Assembly (NCBI GenBank): GCA_037355855.1
Contig: CM074760.1
Location: 3,278,501 to 3,342,500, forward strand
Reading direction: 5' to 3'
Length of the DNA: 64,000 bases
Source of the DNA: Pseudo-nitzschia pungens
Taxonomy: Eukaryota > Bacillariophyta > Bacillariophyceae > Bacillariales > Bacillariaceae
Both the position numbers and the translations under genes were made by a program. This document shows positions 56,453 to 64,000 of this stretch, one piece after another. Positions within the stretch are counted from its first letter, which is position 1, and each line of letters opens with the position of its first letter. The notes below the pieces were generated by a model, which was not told the DNA's origin, searched no databases, and saw only the letters and a list, made by a program, of their open reading frames with translations.

Positions 56453-59400
56453 TTAAGCTGACCAATGGATTGCTGAGCCGTCGGAAGCGTCGGAATTGAA
56501 ATGGTCCGTTGAGACCTCTTTGTAAGGGGTTAGCTTCCGAATGTTAACTGTCTCGATAACCGTTGGAGTCTTCTGAATTTTAACAGTGCCATTATCGTGG
56601 ACTTGGGCAATAGTGAATGGTCCTGTTTTTCGAGGCTGTAGCTTGTCCGGATCTGGTTGTTGCATCCATACCTTGTCATTGGGTTGAAAGGTATGTTCCT
56701 TACGTTTGGCATTGTCTCTGAGCAGAGCCTTGTTAATACCTTGTTGTCGTAGCTGCTGTAAAGCTAACAGGTTGGATGTTAGTGGTAGATCAACCAACAT
56801 GTCCCGATTGAATACTAGGGACCCTGGGGATGCCTGTAAAGCAGCATTGACAGCACATCGAGAGGCATGCATGCAAGTTGCCAGGGCATTATCCATAAGC
56901 TGACTGGCCCTGGTGTTGACTTGAGGGGGATTCACATGAACTAGGACTCTGAGAATATCAGCAACTGTATGATGGACTCTTTCACAGATGGCATTTGACT
57001 GGGGATTCTTCACTGTGGTTGGAATGGACTGAATCCCATACTGCTTGAGTGTGGTCTGGAACTCAGCTCCCAAGAACTCACCACCATTGTCATGAACGCA
57101 TCTGATAGGTCTTGGGTATCTGGAGAGCCAACAGTTCTTGAACTGGTCTGAGACGTGTTGCGAAGACTTGTCTCTGATTCGGATGATCTCCAGTAAGTTG
57201 GTGACTGGATCAATACAAGTTAGGGCTTTGAAGTTATAGTTTTTGCCTTGAGCTGTAATCTTCCATGGACCTATAAGATCCACATGTACTTCATGAAAAG
57301 GGGACAGTGGCGCTTCTTTTGGTGGTAGTTTACCATATTGGGAGTTCTGGTTCTTATATTTGATGCAATGGTCTGGGCATACATAGGACTTGCATAGACT
57401 GGTTAGATTATCAGCATAGAATCGGGCTGATATAGTCTGTTGTAATCTGGTGGATCCACAATGACCCAGCAGAAGATGATACCATTTAATGGTGTCATTG
57501 ATAAGAGTTGCTGGTATGTAGATTCTCCAGCATTCAGGATTGGTCTGATTCGCGTAACAAAGTATCTTGTTGCCTTCTAATTCTTGGTAAAAGAAGGCTT
57601 TCGATTGAATCTTGAACTTGATGGTTGGGTCCTTCAACTGGTGGAGATAGATGTTAGAGAAGTTCACTGGGCATTCCAAGTCTTGCGCGTTTGGTAGGTT
57701 GACTAGACACTCATTGTTCAGCAGGCAAGCGAGTAATTCTTGGTCTGCGTCATTGCATAAGTGCTGGAATAGGTTTGGGAACTCTGCTAAAAACAGTTCT
57801 TCATCTTGCTTGGGGACTTCAAGTTTCAAAAAATCGATAAGAGTGCCCTTACCAAGGGCTTCTTTCTTCCCCACAGTAGGTGGATCCATCCGGGGGAGCC
57901 TGGAGAAGGCATCAGCAAGAACATTCTTCTTGCCTTCAACATAGGTGAGGTTGACACCAAATTCTTCGAGGAACAGTCTCCATCGGAGGACTCGTTGGAC
58001 TGAGAGCGTCCGGAAGGTAAGGTTCTTATGATCTGTGTATACGTTGATGACTCCACCGAGGAGCATCTTACGGTACTCTTTGCAACAGAGTACTATGGCT
58101 AGGAGTTCTTTCTCCATGGTCGTGTAATTCTTTTGGGCATCAGATAGTTTCTTTGACCAGTATGCAATGGGCTTGCCATCTTGTAGTATGGCAGCTCCAA
58201 GCTGTAGGTCTGAGGCATCAGTGTACAGTTCAAAGGGCTTGTTAAGGTCTGGATAGGTATTCAGCGCATCTGCTGCTACCATTGCTTTCATCTCTTGAAA
58301 GGCTTTATCCTGAGCGGGTCCCCAAGTGAAGGCCGATGGGGCTTTCCTTTGCTTGCCTTTGATGGCAGCTGCTTGAGGAGTCTTTTGCTTGGGGGTTCCA
58401 GTGATGTCAAAGAGAGGAGATAGTACATGAGATCTGCGAGGCCACATATCTCTGTAATATCCAACTGCTCCAAGGAAGGATTTGACTTGGGTTATGGTCC
58501 GAGGCCTATCCATCTGTAGGATGGCTTCTATCTTCTTTCTCCAAGGCTTAACAGCTGTAGGTGTCATCCAATATCCGAGGAAGTCAGTCTCTTGTACAGC
58601 CCAATCACATTTGAGTGGGTTGCATTTAAGTCCATTTTGATTGAGCCGGTCCAGGATTTTGTCAATGGTTTTCATGTGGAGGTCAAAGGATCCATTGGTC
58701 CAGATACCAATATCATCAATATAAACAGTGCAGTTAGTGTCTTGTAGGATATCTTCCATTAGTTGCTGGGCAACGTCTGGAGAGACTTTGACACCCATTG
58801 GTAGTCTTTGATATTCATAGCAACCATATGGAGTTACTATGGTACAGAGCTTCTTGCTTGCGTCATCGAGTTCAAAGCAGTAGTATTGCATGGACAAGTC
58901 AATCTTGGTGAAGTGAGTGTACTTGCCTCGCTTGTTCATGATATCCTGTATCCGAGGGATTGGATAAGGACGTCTTTCAAGAAGTTCATTCAGTTCTCTG
59001 AAGTCTGATACCCATCTAACTCTGTTGTCCTTTTTTGGTACTATGAAGGTTGGGAACGCCCATTCAGCTGGTCCAGTGCATCGCTTGAGTACTCCATCAT
59101 CGCAAAGATTCTGGAGCTCTCTTTTGAATAGGTCTTCTCTTTTGTATGCGACTGGATAAGGCTTCTTGTGTATGGGCTTGGATCCGGGCTTCAGTCTTAG
59201 AGAGATCTTCTTGTGAGGGTACTTGCCAAGTTCACCATTAAAGACATTCGGATACTTGCTTAGTATTGCCTGGAATTGTTGCTGCTCTGCTTTGGACATG
59301 TGGGACTGTTGCTGTGCGACTGTAGTTGGATCTGTTTCTTGGTAGGCTCTGTCGAGAATAACCTTGGACTTGTATGGATTGGCAAAGGAGAGATCATCAG

Positions 59401-60397
59401 CAAAGAGTTCGGCGTCTTCTAGTTCTTCCATGAGCAAGGTGTAGTCGGACTCATGGTATAGGGACGTGTCCTTCATAGGAATGGTTCTATCCATCCATTG
59501 AATTGCTCCTTGTTTGAATAGGAGGTTGATCTGTGCTAGGTGGAGGAAGTCTCTGCCTAGTATCAGATCGTATTTGCAGTTCGGGGAATGAAAGAGCCTT
59601 GCCTCGTGTAGGTCGATGGTGTAGTTGCCAAACTCTTGTAGTTTGAGGTTCTTCATGATGATATATTCTGTAGTGTCAAAGCTTCCATTTGCTGTCGTGG
59701 TTAGTACTTGATGCTTGCTTCTTATTGGCATGGTGCCAAATGGTAGGGCTCGTTTGTTGATTAGCGTTCCGGAGGATCCACTATCGAGTAGTGCGAGTAG
59801 TGGTCTTGATTTGGTAGGGATGCCTTGTATGTACTGTACGTTGGTTAGAAGAATAGGAGCCACGTTGCTCTTATTCTGAATAGGAGCCACGTTGCTCTTA
59901 TTCGATGCCTGTTCTGCTGTATTTCCAGCAGGCGACAGCAGCTTTAAATAATTTTGCTCCAGCGCACCTCCTTTGGTGTATTCTTTGGAGTTTTGGGTAT
60001 TGCAATAGAGATTTTTTGCTGTACCGGTAGACCAATTTCTTGCTAGGGGCAAGGTTGGTCCATTTATTGCTGTTGTCTTATTTGGATCGATATTGATCGA
60101 TGATGCGTCTGTACCCTTGGATCGATTCGTTTGTTGTCGATTCGTATCCATTGTATCGTTCGTTCCGGAGAATCGAACTGTTTTTGTTGTTGCTGCGATT
60201 GCAGGCTTTGCTGAGCTTTCAACAGGAATACTCCATCCTGTAGGTTCCTTCCCCTTTTTTTGTGGGAGATCTCCTCCATGCGTCATCCCAGACAGCAGGG
60301 CTGTTCTGGCATCCAGGTCCTGGGGAGCTGGAGGCAAGGTGATTGCTGGTTTTGGTGAAGCCCGGGGCTTCTTGGTAGGCCTGGGGGCCTTGGAGAC
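56453..60397 (-). CDS. pol: Pol polyprotein of the Ty3/gypsy element (PR-RT-RH-IN)
   Basis: Open for 1,315 codons counting from the codon after the gag TGA (60400-60398) to TAA at 56455-56453, in the same frame as gag. There is no ATG before codon 38 (about 60286). In order, numbering from the TTG at 60337: aspartic protease DSGSSGTLINK (about 185-195), reverse transcriptase with VYIDDIGIW (about 535), RNase H with LYTDASDLQLGAAI (about 700), and integrase. The integrase has a zinc-binding H/C region (HLLLGH...CPDHC, spacing slightly unusual) and a DDE set: VDLIGPW, VHDNGGEF and NPQSNAICERVHH. No chromodomain follows. A 27-bp tandem duplication in the linker before the protease repeats NKSNVAPI. 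Expression is by TGA readthrough or internal start (inference). Confidence 0.95.
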   Translation of the reverse strand, partial: VSKAPRPTKKPRASPKPAITLPPAPQDLDARTALLSGMTHGGDLPQKKGKEPTGWSIPVESSAKPAIAATTKTVRFSGTNDTMDTNRQQTNRSKGTDASSINIDPNKTTAINGPTLPLARNWSTGTAKNLYCNTQNSKEYTKGGALEQNYLKLLSPAGNTAEQASNKSNVAPIQNKSNVAPILLTNVQYIQGIPTKSRPLLALLDSGSSGTLINKRALPFGTMPIRSKHQVLTTTANGSFDTTEYIIMKNLKLQEFGNYTIDLHEARLFHSPNCKYDLILGRDFLHLAQINLLFKQGAIQWMDRTIPMKDTSLYHESDYTLLMEELEDAELFADDLSFANPYKSKVILDRAYQETDPTTVAQQQSHMSKAEQQQFQAILSKYPNVFNGELGKYPHKKISLRLKPGSKPIHKKPYPVAYKREDLFKRELQNLCDDGVLKRCTGPAEWAFPTFIVPKKDNRVRWVSDFRELNELLERRPYPIPRIQDIMNKRGKYTHFTKIDLSMQYYCFELDDASKKLCTIVTPYGCYEYQRLPMGVKVSPDVAQQLMEDILQDTNCTVYIDDIGIWTNGSFDLHMKTIDKILDRLNQNGLKCNPLKCDWAVQETDFLGYWMTPTAVKPWRKKIEAILQMDRPRTITQVKSFLGAVGYYRDMWPRRSHVLSPLFDITGTPKQKTPQAAAIKGKQRKAPSAFTWGPAQDKAFQEMKAMVAADALNTYPDLNKPFELYTDASDLQLGAAILQDGKPIAYWSKKLSDAQKNYTTMEKELLAIVLCCKEYRKMLLGGVINVYTDHKNLTFRTLSVQRVLRWRLFLEEFGVNLTYVEGKKNVLADAFSRLPRMDPPTVGKKEALGKGTLIDFLKLEVPKQDEELFLAEFPNLFQHLCNDADQELLACLLNNECLVNLPNAQDLECPVNFSNIYLHQLKDPTIKFKIQSKAFFYQELEGNKILCYANQTNPECWRIYIPATLINDTIKWYHLLLGHCGSTRLQQTISARFYADNLTSLCKSYVCPDHCIKYKNQNSQYGKLPPKEAPLSPFHEVHVDLIGPWKITAQGKNYNFKALTCIDPVTNLLEIIRIRDKSSQHVSDQFKNCWLSRYPRPIRCVHDNGGEFLGAEFQTTLKQYGIQSIPTTVKNPQSNAICERVHHTVADILRVLVHVNPPQVNTRASQLMDNALATCMHASRCAVNAALQASPGSLVFNRDMLVDLPLTSNLLALQQLRQQGINKALLRDNAKRKEHTFQPNDKVWMQQPDPDKLQPRKTGPFTIAQVHDNGTVKIQKTPTVIETVNIRKLTPYKEVSTDHFNSDASDGSAIHWSA
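59851..59904. repeat. 27-bp tandem duplication in pol
   Basis: Two copies of a 27-bp unit starting GAATAGGAGCCACGTTGCTC (59851-59877 and 59878-59904) differ only at the last base. The duplication is in frame and doubles a nine-residue stretch just before the protease domain. Confidence 0.92.
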
Positions 60398-61465
60398 TCA
60401 GGGGAGCCACACAAGCTCCCCATCGATACTCCGTTCAGTTCTTCCACCATGATTGGCATGGTATTCTTCAATCGCAGCTTCCCGAGCTGCATTGATATGG
60501 GCCTGGAAGGTTTCGTTGCTTCCTGGAATCATGAGGGCCTGAGTGTGAGCATGGAAGGACTCAGTTGGTTGGGTGTGGTTGCTCCCGGAGCCCTTGTTGT
60601 AGTTCTTGGAAAACCGGTTCTTCGGACACTCAGACCAATCATGATTATGGCCTGGGATTCGACAGGGGTTGGATTTCTTCTTGTTGTTGGACCCTTTGTG
60701 GTTCGAATGGGAGTTGCGCTTGCGAGAGCTGTTGTTGTTGTTGTTGTTGTTGTTGTTCAAGCGCTTCTGCTGTTTGTTGTTATTTCTGTTGCTTTTCTTG
60801 TTGGCTTGACGCTCGTGACAGCTCATGTAGTCCACGATGTGTCGGACTGTCGTGTCTTCTTGGATTCCACTGTGCATCATGCCGTAGCTTTCGATCCATG
60901 TAGAGGGAAAGGAATGGAGGAGGATTGTGAGTTTCTCCACTCTCGAAAGAGGCGCACTGCTTCCTTCTAGTTTTTGGGTGTATTTCATGAGTATGAGGAT
61001 GCGCTCAGCATGTTCCTTGCATGTAACTGATGGCGTCTTTCGACATTCGGGACTTCGAAGATAGGTGTGCATGATGTCCCGGGCGTCTTTGGCATTGCAG
61101 TAGAGCTGAGTGAAGTCAATGAAGGCTTGCTCATATCCCCCAATTTCATCTTGGGAGTATTGGTATTCTTCGGGATTCAGTGGGTCCTTGATCATGTCAT
61201 TCCATTTGGTCTGGGCGTCTGTGGTGAGACAACGTCCGAAGTGGGTTAGGTAGATGTCAATTGGCAATCTAAGGTAGTTGGCAGCGTTCCTGAACGACTC
61301 CTCCACAAAGAGCAATTCTTCAAGGCCGCCTGTTTCTGTAAACAGGGGGACTTTCATACTGTCAGTTCGTTCGTCATCGACGTTGTACAAGGTAAAGAGC
61401 TTGGGCTTGGTCCGATCGAACGAGCTCTTGTAGGTGATCGGGGGGTCTCTGTAGATACCAGACAT
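60398..61465 (-). CDS. gag: Gag protein of the Ty3/gypsy element
   Basis: 355 aa from the ATG at 61465. The capsid-like region (about residues 30-210) contains YLTHFGRCLTTDAQTKWNDM and FIDFTQLYCNAKDARDIMHT, a pattern seen in Ty3/gypsy and related gags. A basic, Asn-rich low-complexity stretch follows. The single zinc-knuckle variant is CRIPGHNHDWSEC (C-x4-H-x-H-x4-C spacing instead of the retroviral CCHC). The frame ends in CCC TGA GTC. The next 20 codons are open in the same frame and lead into pol. The leader between the 5' LTR and this ATG is 119 nt. Confidence 0.92.
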   Translation of the reverse strand: MSGIYRDPPITYKSSFDRTKPKLFTLYNVDDERTDSMKVPLFTETGGLEELLFVEESFRNAANYLRLPIDIYLTHFGRCLTTDAQTKWNDMIKDPLNPEEYQYSQDEIGGYEQAFIDFTQLYCNAKDARDIMHTYLRSPECRKTPSVTCKEHAERILILMKYTQKLEGSSAPLSRVEKLTILLHSFPSTWIESYGMMHSGIQEDTTVRHIVDYMSCHERQANKKSNRNNNKQQKRLNNNNNNNNNSSRKRNSHSNHKGSNNKKKSNPCRIPGHNHDWSECPKNRFSKNYNKGSGSNHTQPTESFHAHTQALMIPGSNETFQAHINAAREAAIEEYHANHGGRTERSIDGELVWLP

Positions 61466-61571
61466 GTTGCTTGTTGGAGATACAAGGTGCCTCTGTTGTT
61501 GAGGATAGGGGTTGTTTATTCGATTGGTTTGTTTCAGTACTGATTTCTACTGTTTCTACTGTAAAGCACAA

Positions 61572-61585
61572 ACAGTAATTACTGT
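61572..61585. promoter_or_regulatory. Palindrome where the primer-binding site should be
   Basis: The perfect 14-bp palindrome ACAGTAATTACTGT spans the junction of the 5' LTR and the leader. On the transcribed strand the first bases after the LTR are CAGTAATTACTGTTTGTGC. A tRNA 3'-end primer site would begin TGG; none occurs in the first 30 nt. Role unknown. Confidence 0.6.
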
Positions 61586-61909
61586 GTTACGGTCTAGAGT
61601 AGAAATTTCGGAGTAGTATGTAAATTGTGAATGTTTAGATACTTTACGAGATATTGTTAAGCGAATTGAGAATGGAAACATATAAAAATTTCGAGGTCGC
61701 GAGCATAGCCACACTTTGGCATGCTCTGCCATAAATGTTGATTCATTGTCGGTTCCCACGATTAGGCATATATCCTAATCTGGGATTCGACCATAATAAT
61801 TAGAACACATATCGAAATGTATTCATGACTGAATATATAATTTTTTGATTCCCATATGGGATTCGATTAATTATTCAATCGTGACTGCTAGCTACGCTAG
61901 CCCGTCACA
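61585..61909 (-). repeat. 5' LTR of the Ty3/gypsy element
   Basis: 325 bp, identical to 56098-56422. On the transcribed (minus) strand it begins TGTGACGGGCTAGC and contains AAAAAATTATATATTC, a plausible TATA-like promoter element, about 70 bp from its start. It ends CCGTAACA. Confidence 0.96.
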
Positions 61910-62312
61910 CCTTCCAGTGGGATTTGTACCAGATCTACATACCCTAACTCTTAACAGCCCTAAATTATAAGATATATTGGATGCTAAGATAAGAACGGAA
62001 CTGTAGATCTGAAAAGGCGATACTAAACAGGATGCTAGACAGAATGCTAGGCCCTTCCAGTGGGATTTGTACCAGATCCACATACCCCAAGACTTAGCAG
62101 ACCTAAATTATAAGATATATTGGATGCTAAGATAAGAACGGAACTGTAGATCTGAAAAGGCGATACTAAACAGGATGCTAGACAGAATGCTAGGCCCTTC
62201 CAGTAGGATTTGTACCAGATTTACATACCCCAAGTGTTTGCACCCCCTAGATTATTAGAGATACAGGGTGCTAAGATAAGAACGGAACTGTAGATCTGAA
62301 AAGGCGATACTA
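61910..62312. repeat. 143-bp satellite array (copy B, right of retrotransposon)
   Basis: Continuation of the array at 55361-56097 after the retrotransposon. Markers at 62048 and 62191 (143 apart). The array stops abruptly within a unit at GGCGATAC, followed by a different repeat. Confidence 0.92.
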
Positions 62313-62637
62313 TTGTACATTTTACTCTGCATTGTAACCTTACGGTGCACAATTTTCACGATATAACCCTCAAATTACAGGCTGATGTATAAGATTTGAA
62401 ATCAAAAGCGATTTCAACTACCAATACGTGTACCTTGTGTAAGTTACCTTATCCATAACCTTACTTCTTACTTCGTATTTTTGAATTGAAAATTTAAAAC
62501 TATTTCGTTCCTGCCAAGTTTCGAATTTTTAGTGGCATCATTTCCTACTACTTAGTAGTAAGGTTTACGGTAGGTCTTACAAGTTCGAAAAGCTTTTGTA
62601 CATTTTACTTTGCATTGTAACCTTACGGTGCACAATT
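62313..62637. repeat. Direct repeat pair of 42 bp flanking about 240 bp
   Basis: TTGTACATTTTACTCTGCAT continuing to GTGCACAATT at 62313-62354 recurs at 62596-62637 with one mismatch. Between the copies, 62378-62417 (CAGGCTGATGTATAAGATTT onward) is the inverted counterpart of 6525-6564. Confidence 0.85.
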
Positions 62638-63320
62638 CACGTGGGCAGTTACTGACATGCTAATTTCTAAATTATAATTGGGAACTCTCGTTTTTGATCT
62701 CATTTCTCATTCTATGTAACTGAAATAACTGTCTTTATTGATTACGACATGCTATATTCTAATTTTGTATTGCCATACCTCATTTATAATCATTTTTAAT
62801 GGCTTCCACAGAATTAAGTGTTTTTCACTAGGTTTTAACAGTTCAATTTCTCGTAGAAGCCTAAGGTTTACCACAAAAAACCTTTTTTTACGACTTTTTC
62901 ACTTTTCTCCACCCCCAGACCCCCAGTTCTGCCGAACTAAGACCTACGTTCTAAAAATGTTTATGCAATTCCAATTTTTACAACTCCATTAATTGACAGC
63001 CCGAAGCACGAGTGGTAACCTTACGAGTAAGGTTTACTTGTACGCGGTATCGGGTAGAGTTACTGGTAAGATTTTAAGGTTTACTTCCAGTACGGTATTC
63101 CACCAACATCAACCAACGGCGACCACCAAAAAATGTTGAAACGGCAACTTCACCCCACCAAAAGGAAATCTCGAATCAATCAAAGTTTCCTTTTGGTAAA
63201 AAAATACTAAGGTTACCTATCAATCGTTTCATCATCGAACGGTACTTGCTTCACACGGCGGCATAGTATTCGCATTACTATTCTATACTACACGGTATTC
63301 GAGAACGGTTCCGGAACGAG
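62638..63320. other. Intergenic region upstream of the BMT2-like gene
   Basis: AT-rich, no gene. GTAACCTTACGAGTAAGGTTTACTTG (about 63016-63041), GGTAAGATTTTAAGGTTTACTTCC (about 63065-63088) and CTAAGGTTACC (about 63209) lie 110-305 bp before the next ATG. Confidence 0.55.
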
Positions 63321-64000
63321 ATGCCGAGGAAGAAACGCGGCCGTCCCATCCCTCTCGCGGCTCCCACGCGCATGACGTCCAGGAAACGGGCGCGGAAGGT
63401 GACGACGACGTTCCACAAGCTGACCGCGGAACGCGATCTGGCCCTGAAAGAGGGCGACGCCGAAAAAGCCGGGGCTTGCGACAGGGAACTGGAGGAAATG
63501 GGCGGCCGCGCGGAATACCAGAGAGCTAGCCAGCTGAGCACCTCCTTTCATTCGACGTCGAAATGGGTGCTGGGGCATCTGGCGAACAATGGATGGTTGT
63601 ACGGGATCAAGACAGCAACCCCGACCGCGACCGAGAATGCGAGCGGGGAATCGAAGGGCGCTGCTGCACCAGAAGAGAGTCACACGAAACGCGGACAGAG
63701 ACGAACCGCGAGAAGAACCACCAGAATACTAGAGGTCGGAGCGATCAACACGGAGCTTTTGGATGCAGCGGGTATCACGGCATCATCGTCGTCGTCGTCG
63801 TCGTCATCGTCATTAGCAGTATCGGCGTCTCGCAGCAATAACAACGAACGCGGCGATCCAAGCACCGGGGCTTTGTCGTCGTCGTCGTCGTCCCTGCCCA
63901 ATCCTTCCGCCAAAAACAACGTCAACATCCACGTCCGCGCCATTGATATTCATTCGATGGAAGAGCGCATCGAGGAGGCCGATTTCTTGGAACTCCCGCT
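63321..64000 (+). CDS. BMT2: BMT2-like 25S rRNA (adenine-N1) methyltransferase, N-terminal part
   Basis: Open from the ATG at 63321 to the window edge (226 codons, no stop), so the gene is cut. The N-terminus is basic (MPRKKRGRPIPLAAPTRMTS), nucleolar-like. A central MGGRAEYQRASQLSTSFHST and KWVLGHLANNGWL recall the YQ.AS....SS+W+ block of yeast Bmt2. The SAM-binding strand RILEVGAINTELLDA and the later VRAIDIHSMEERIEEADFLE correspond to the LE+G...R+DLNS....I...DF segment of that family. Bmt2 makes an m1A in 25S rRNA; the animal relative SAMTOR is a SAM sensor, so that role is the alternative. Two Ser runs come from TCG microsatellites (about 63785-63812 and 63877-63892) inside an insert of about 45 residues that splits the domain. 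Confidence 0.75.
   Translation, partial: MPRKKRGRPIPLAAPTRMTSRKRARKVTTTFHKLTAERDLALKEGDAEKAGACDRELEEMGGRAEYQRASQLSTSFHSTSKWVLGHLANNGWLYGIKTATPTATENASGESKGAAAPEESHTKRGQRRTARRTTRILEVGAINTELLDAAGITASSSSSSSSSSLAVSASRSNNNERGDPSTGALSSSSSSLPNPSAKNNVNIHVRAIDIHSMEERIEEADFLELP

Larger units (their letters stand above)
56098..61909 (-). mobile_element. Ty3/gypsy LTR retrotransposon, apparently intact
   Basis: A 5,812-bp element transcribed on the minus strand. It is bounded by two 325-bp LTRs that I find identical base for base, starting TG and ending CA. It is flanked by a 4-bp target duplication CTTC (56094-56097 and 61910-61913) inside the 143-bp satellite; removing the element restores a normal satellite unit. 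It holds gag (355 codons) and pol with the order protease, reverse transcriptase, RNase H, integrase, which defines Ty3/gypsy. There are no internal stops other than the gag terminator. Identical LTRs and open frames indicate a recent insertion. Confidence 0.96.

Overview
The window reads as nuclear DNA of a diatom, most likely a pennate one. This is an inference. It rests on short spliceosomal introns (91-312 nt), secreted Tyr/Asn/Cys-rich single-pass membrane proteins, a secreted LRR protein with a Cys-rich tail of the kind common in diatoms, stramenopile-like housekeeping proteins, and a Ty3/gypsy retrotransposon. No rRNA, tRNA or CRISPR was recognised. Coding DNA is interleaved with long, AT-rich, repeat-laden gaps.

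Layout, left to right. 1-3.4 kb: an Mpv17/PMP22 family protein, a 14-bp minisatellite and a class-C-type 7TM receptor. 3.4-8.9 kb: no gene. This gap holds GTA/TAC trinucleotide tracts, a degenerate ~100-bp tandem array interrupted by a ~570-bp element with terminal inverted repeats, and a 143-bp satellite. 9-21 kb: Fip1 (mRNA 3' processing), a class-IV aminotransferase-like protein, ribosomal protein eS19 with a 5'UTR intron, a kinesin-light-chain-like TPR protein and ribosomal protein eL32. 22-31 kb: a secreted membrane protein, tRNA methyltransferase TRM13 (two exons) and ABCE1/RLI1 (four exons). 33-40 kb: a TVP38/TMEM64 protein (four exons), a class II aldolase/adducin-like protein and a second Tyr/Cys-rich membrane protein (two exons). 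43-55 kb: a secreted FAS1-LRR fusion (three exons), a Tim17-like hypothetical protein, a CDIN1-like TPD nuclease, a PAP/fibrillin-like protein and a glycerophosphodiester phosphodiesterase. 55.4-62.3 kb: the 143-bp satellite again, split by an apparently intact Ty3/gypsy element with identical 325-bp LTRs, a 4-bp target duplication and gag and pol in one frame separated by a single TGA. 63.3 kb to the edge: the 5' part of a BMT2-like 25S rRNA methyltransferase.

There is no operon logic; the genes are independent eukaryotic units. Several serve RNA and translation (Fip1, eS19, eL32, TRM13, ABCE1, BMT2) and several are surface or membrane proteins. The most unusual signals are the FAS1-mucin-LRR fusion, the retrotransposon with an in-frame TGA and no recognisable tRNA primer site, the inverted-repeat element nested in a tandem array, the satellite family shared by both ends of the window, and a recurrent short GTAAGGTT / ACCGGTA / TACTTCGTA motif set in the gaps, often within about 150-550 bp upstream of a gene start. 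Exon boundaries were set by eye from GT/AG sites, reading phase and family conservation; none is supported by transcripts.
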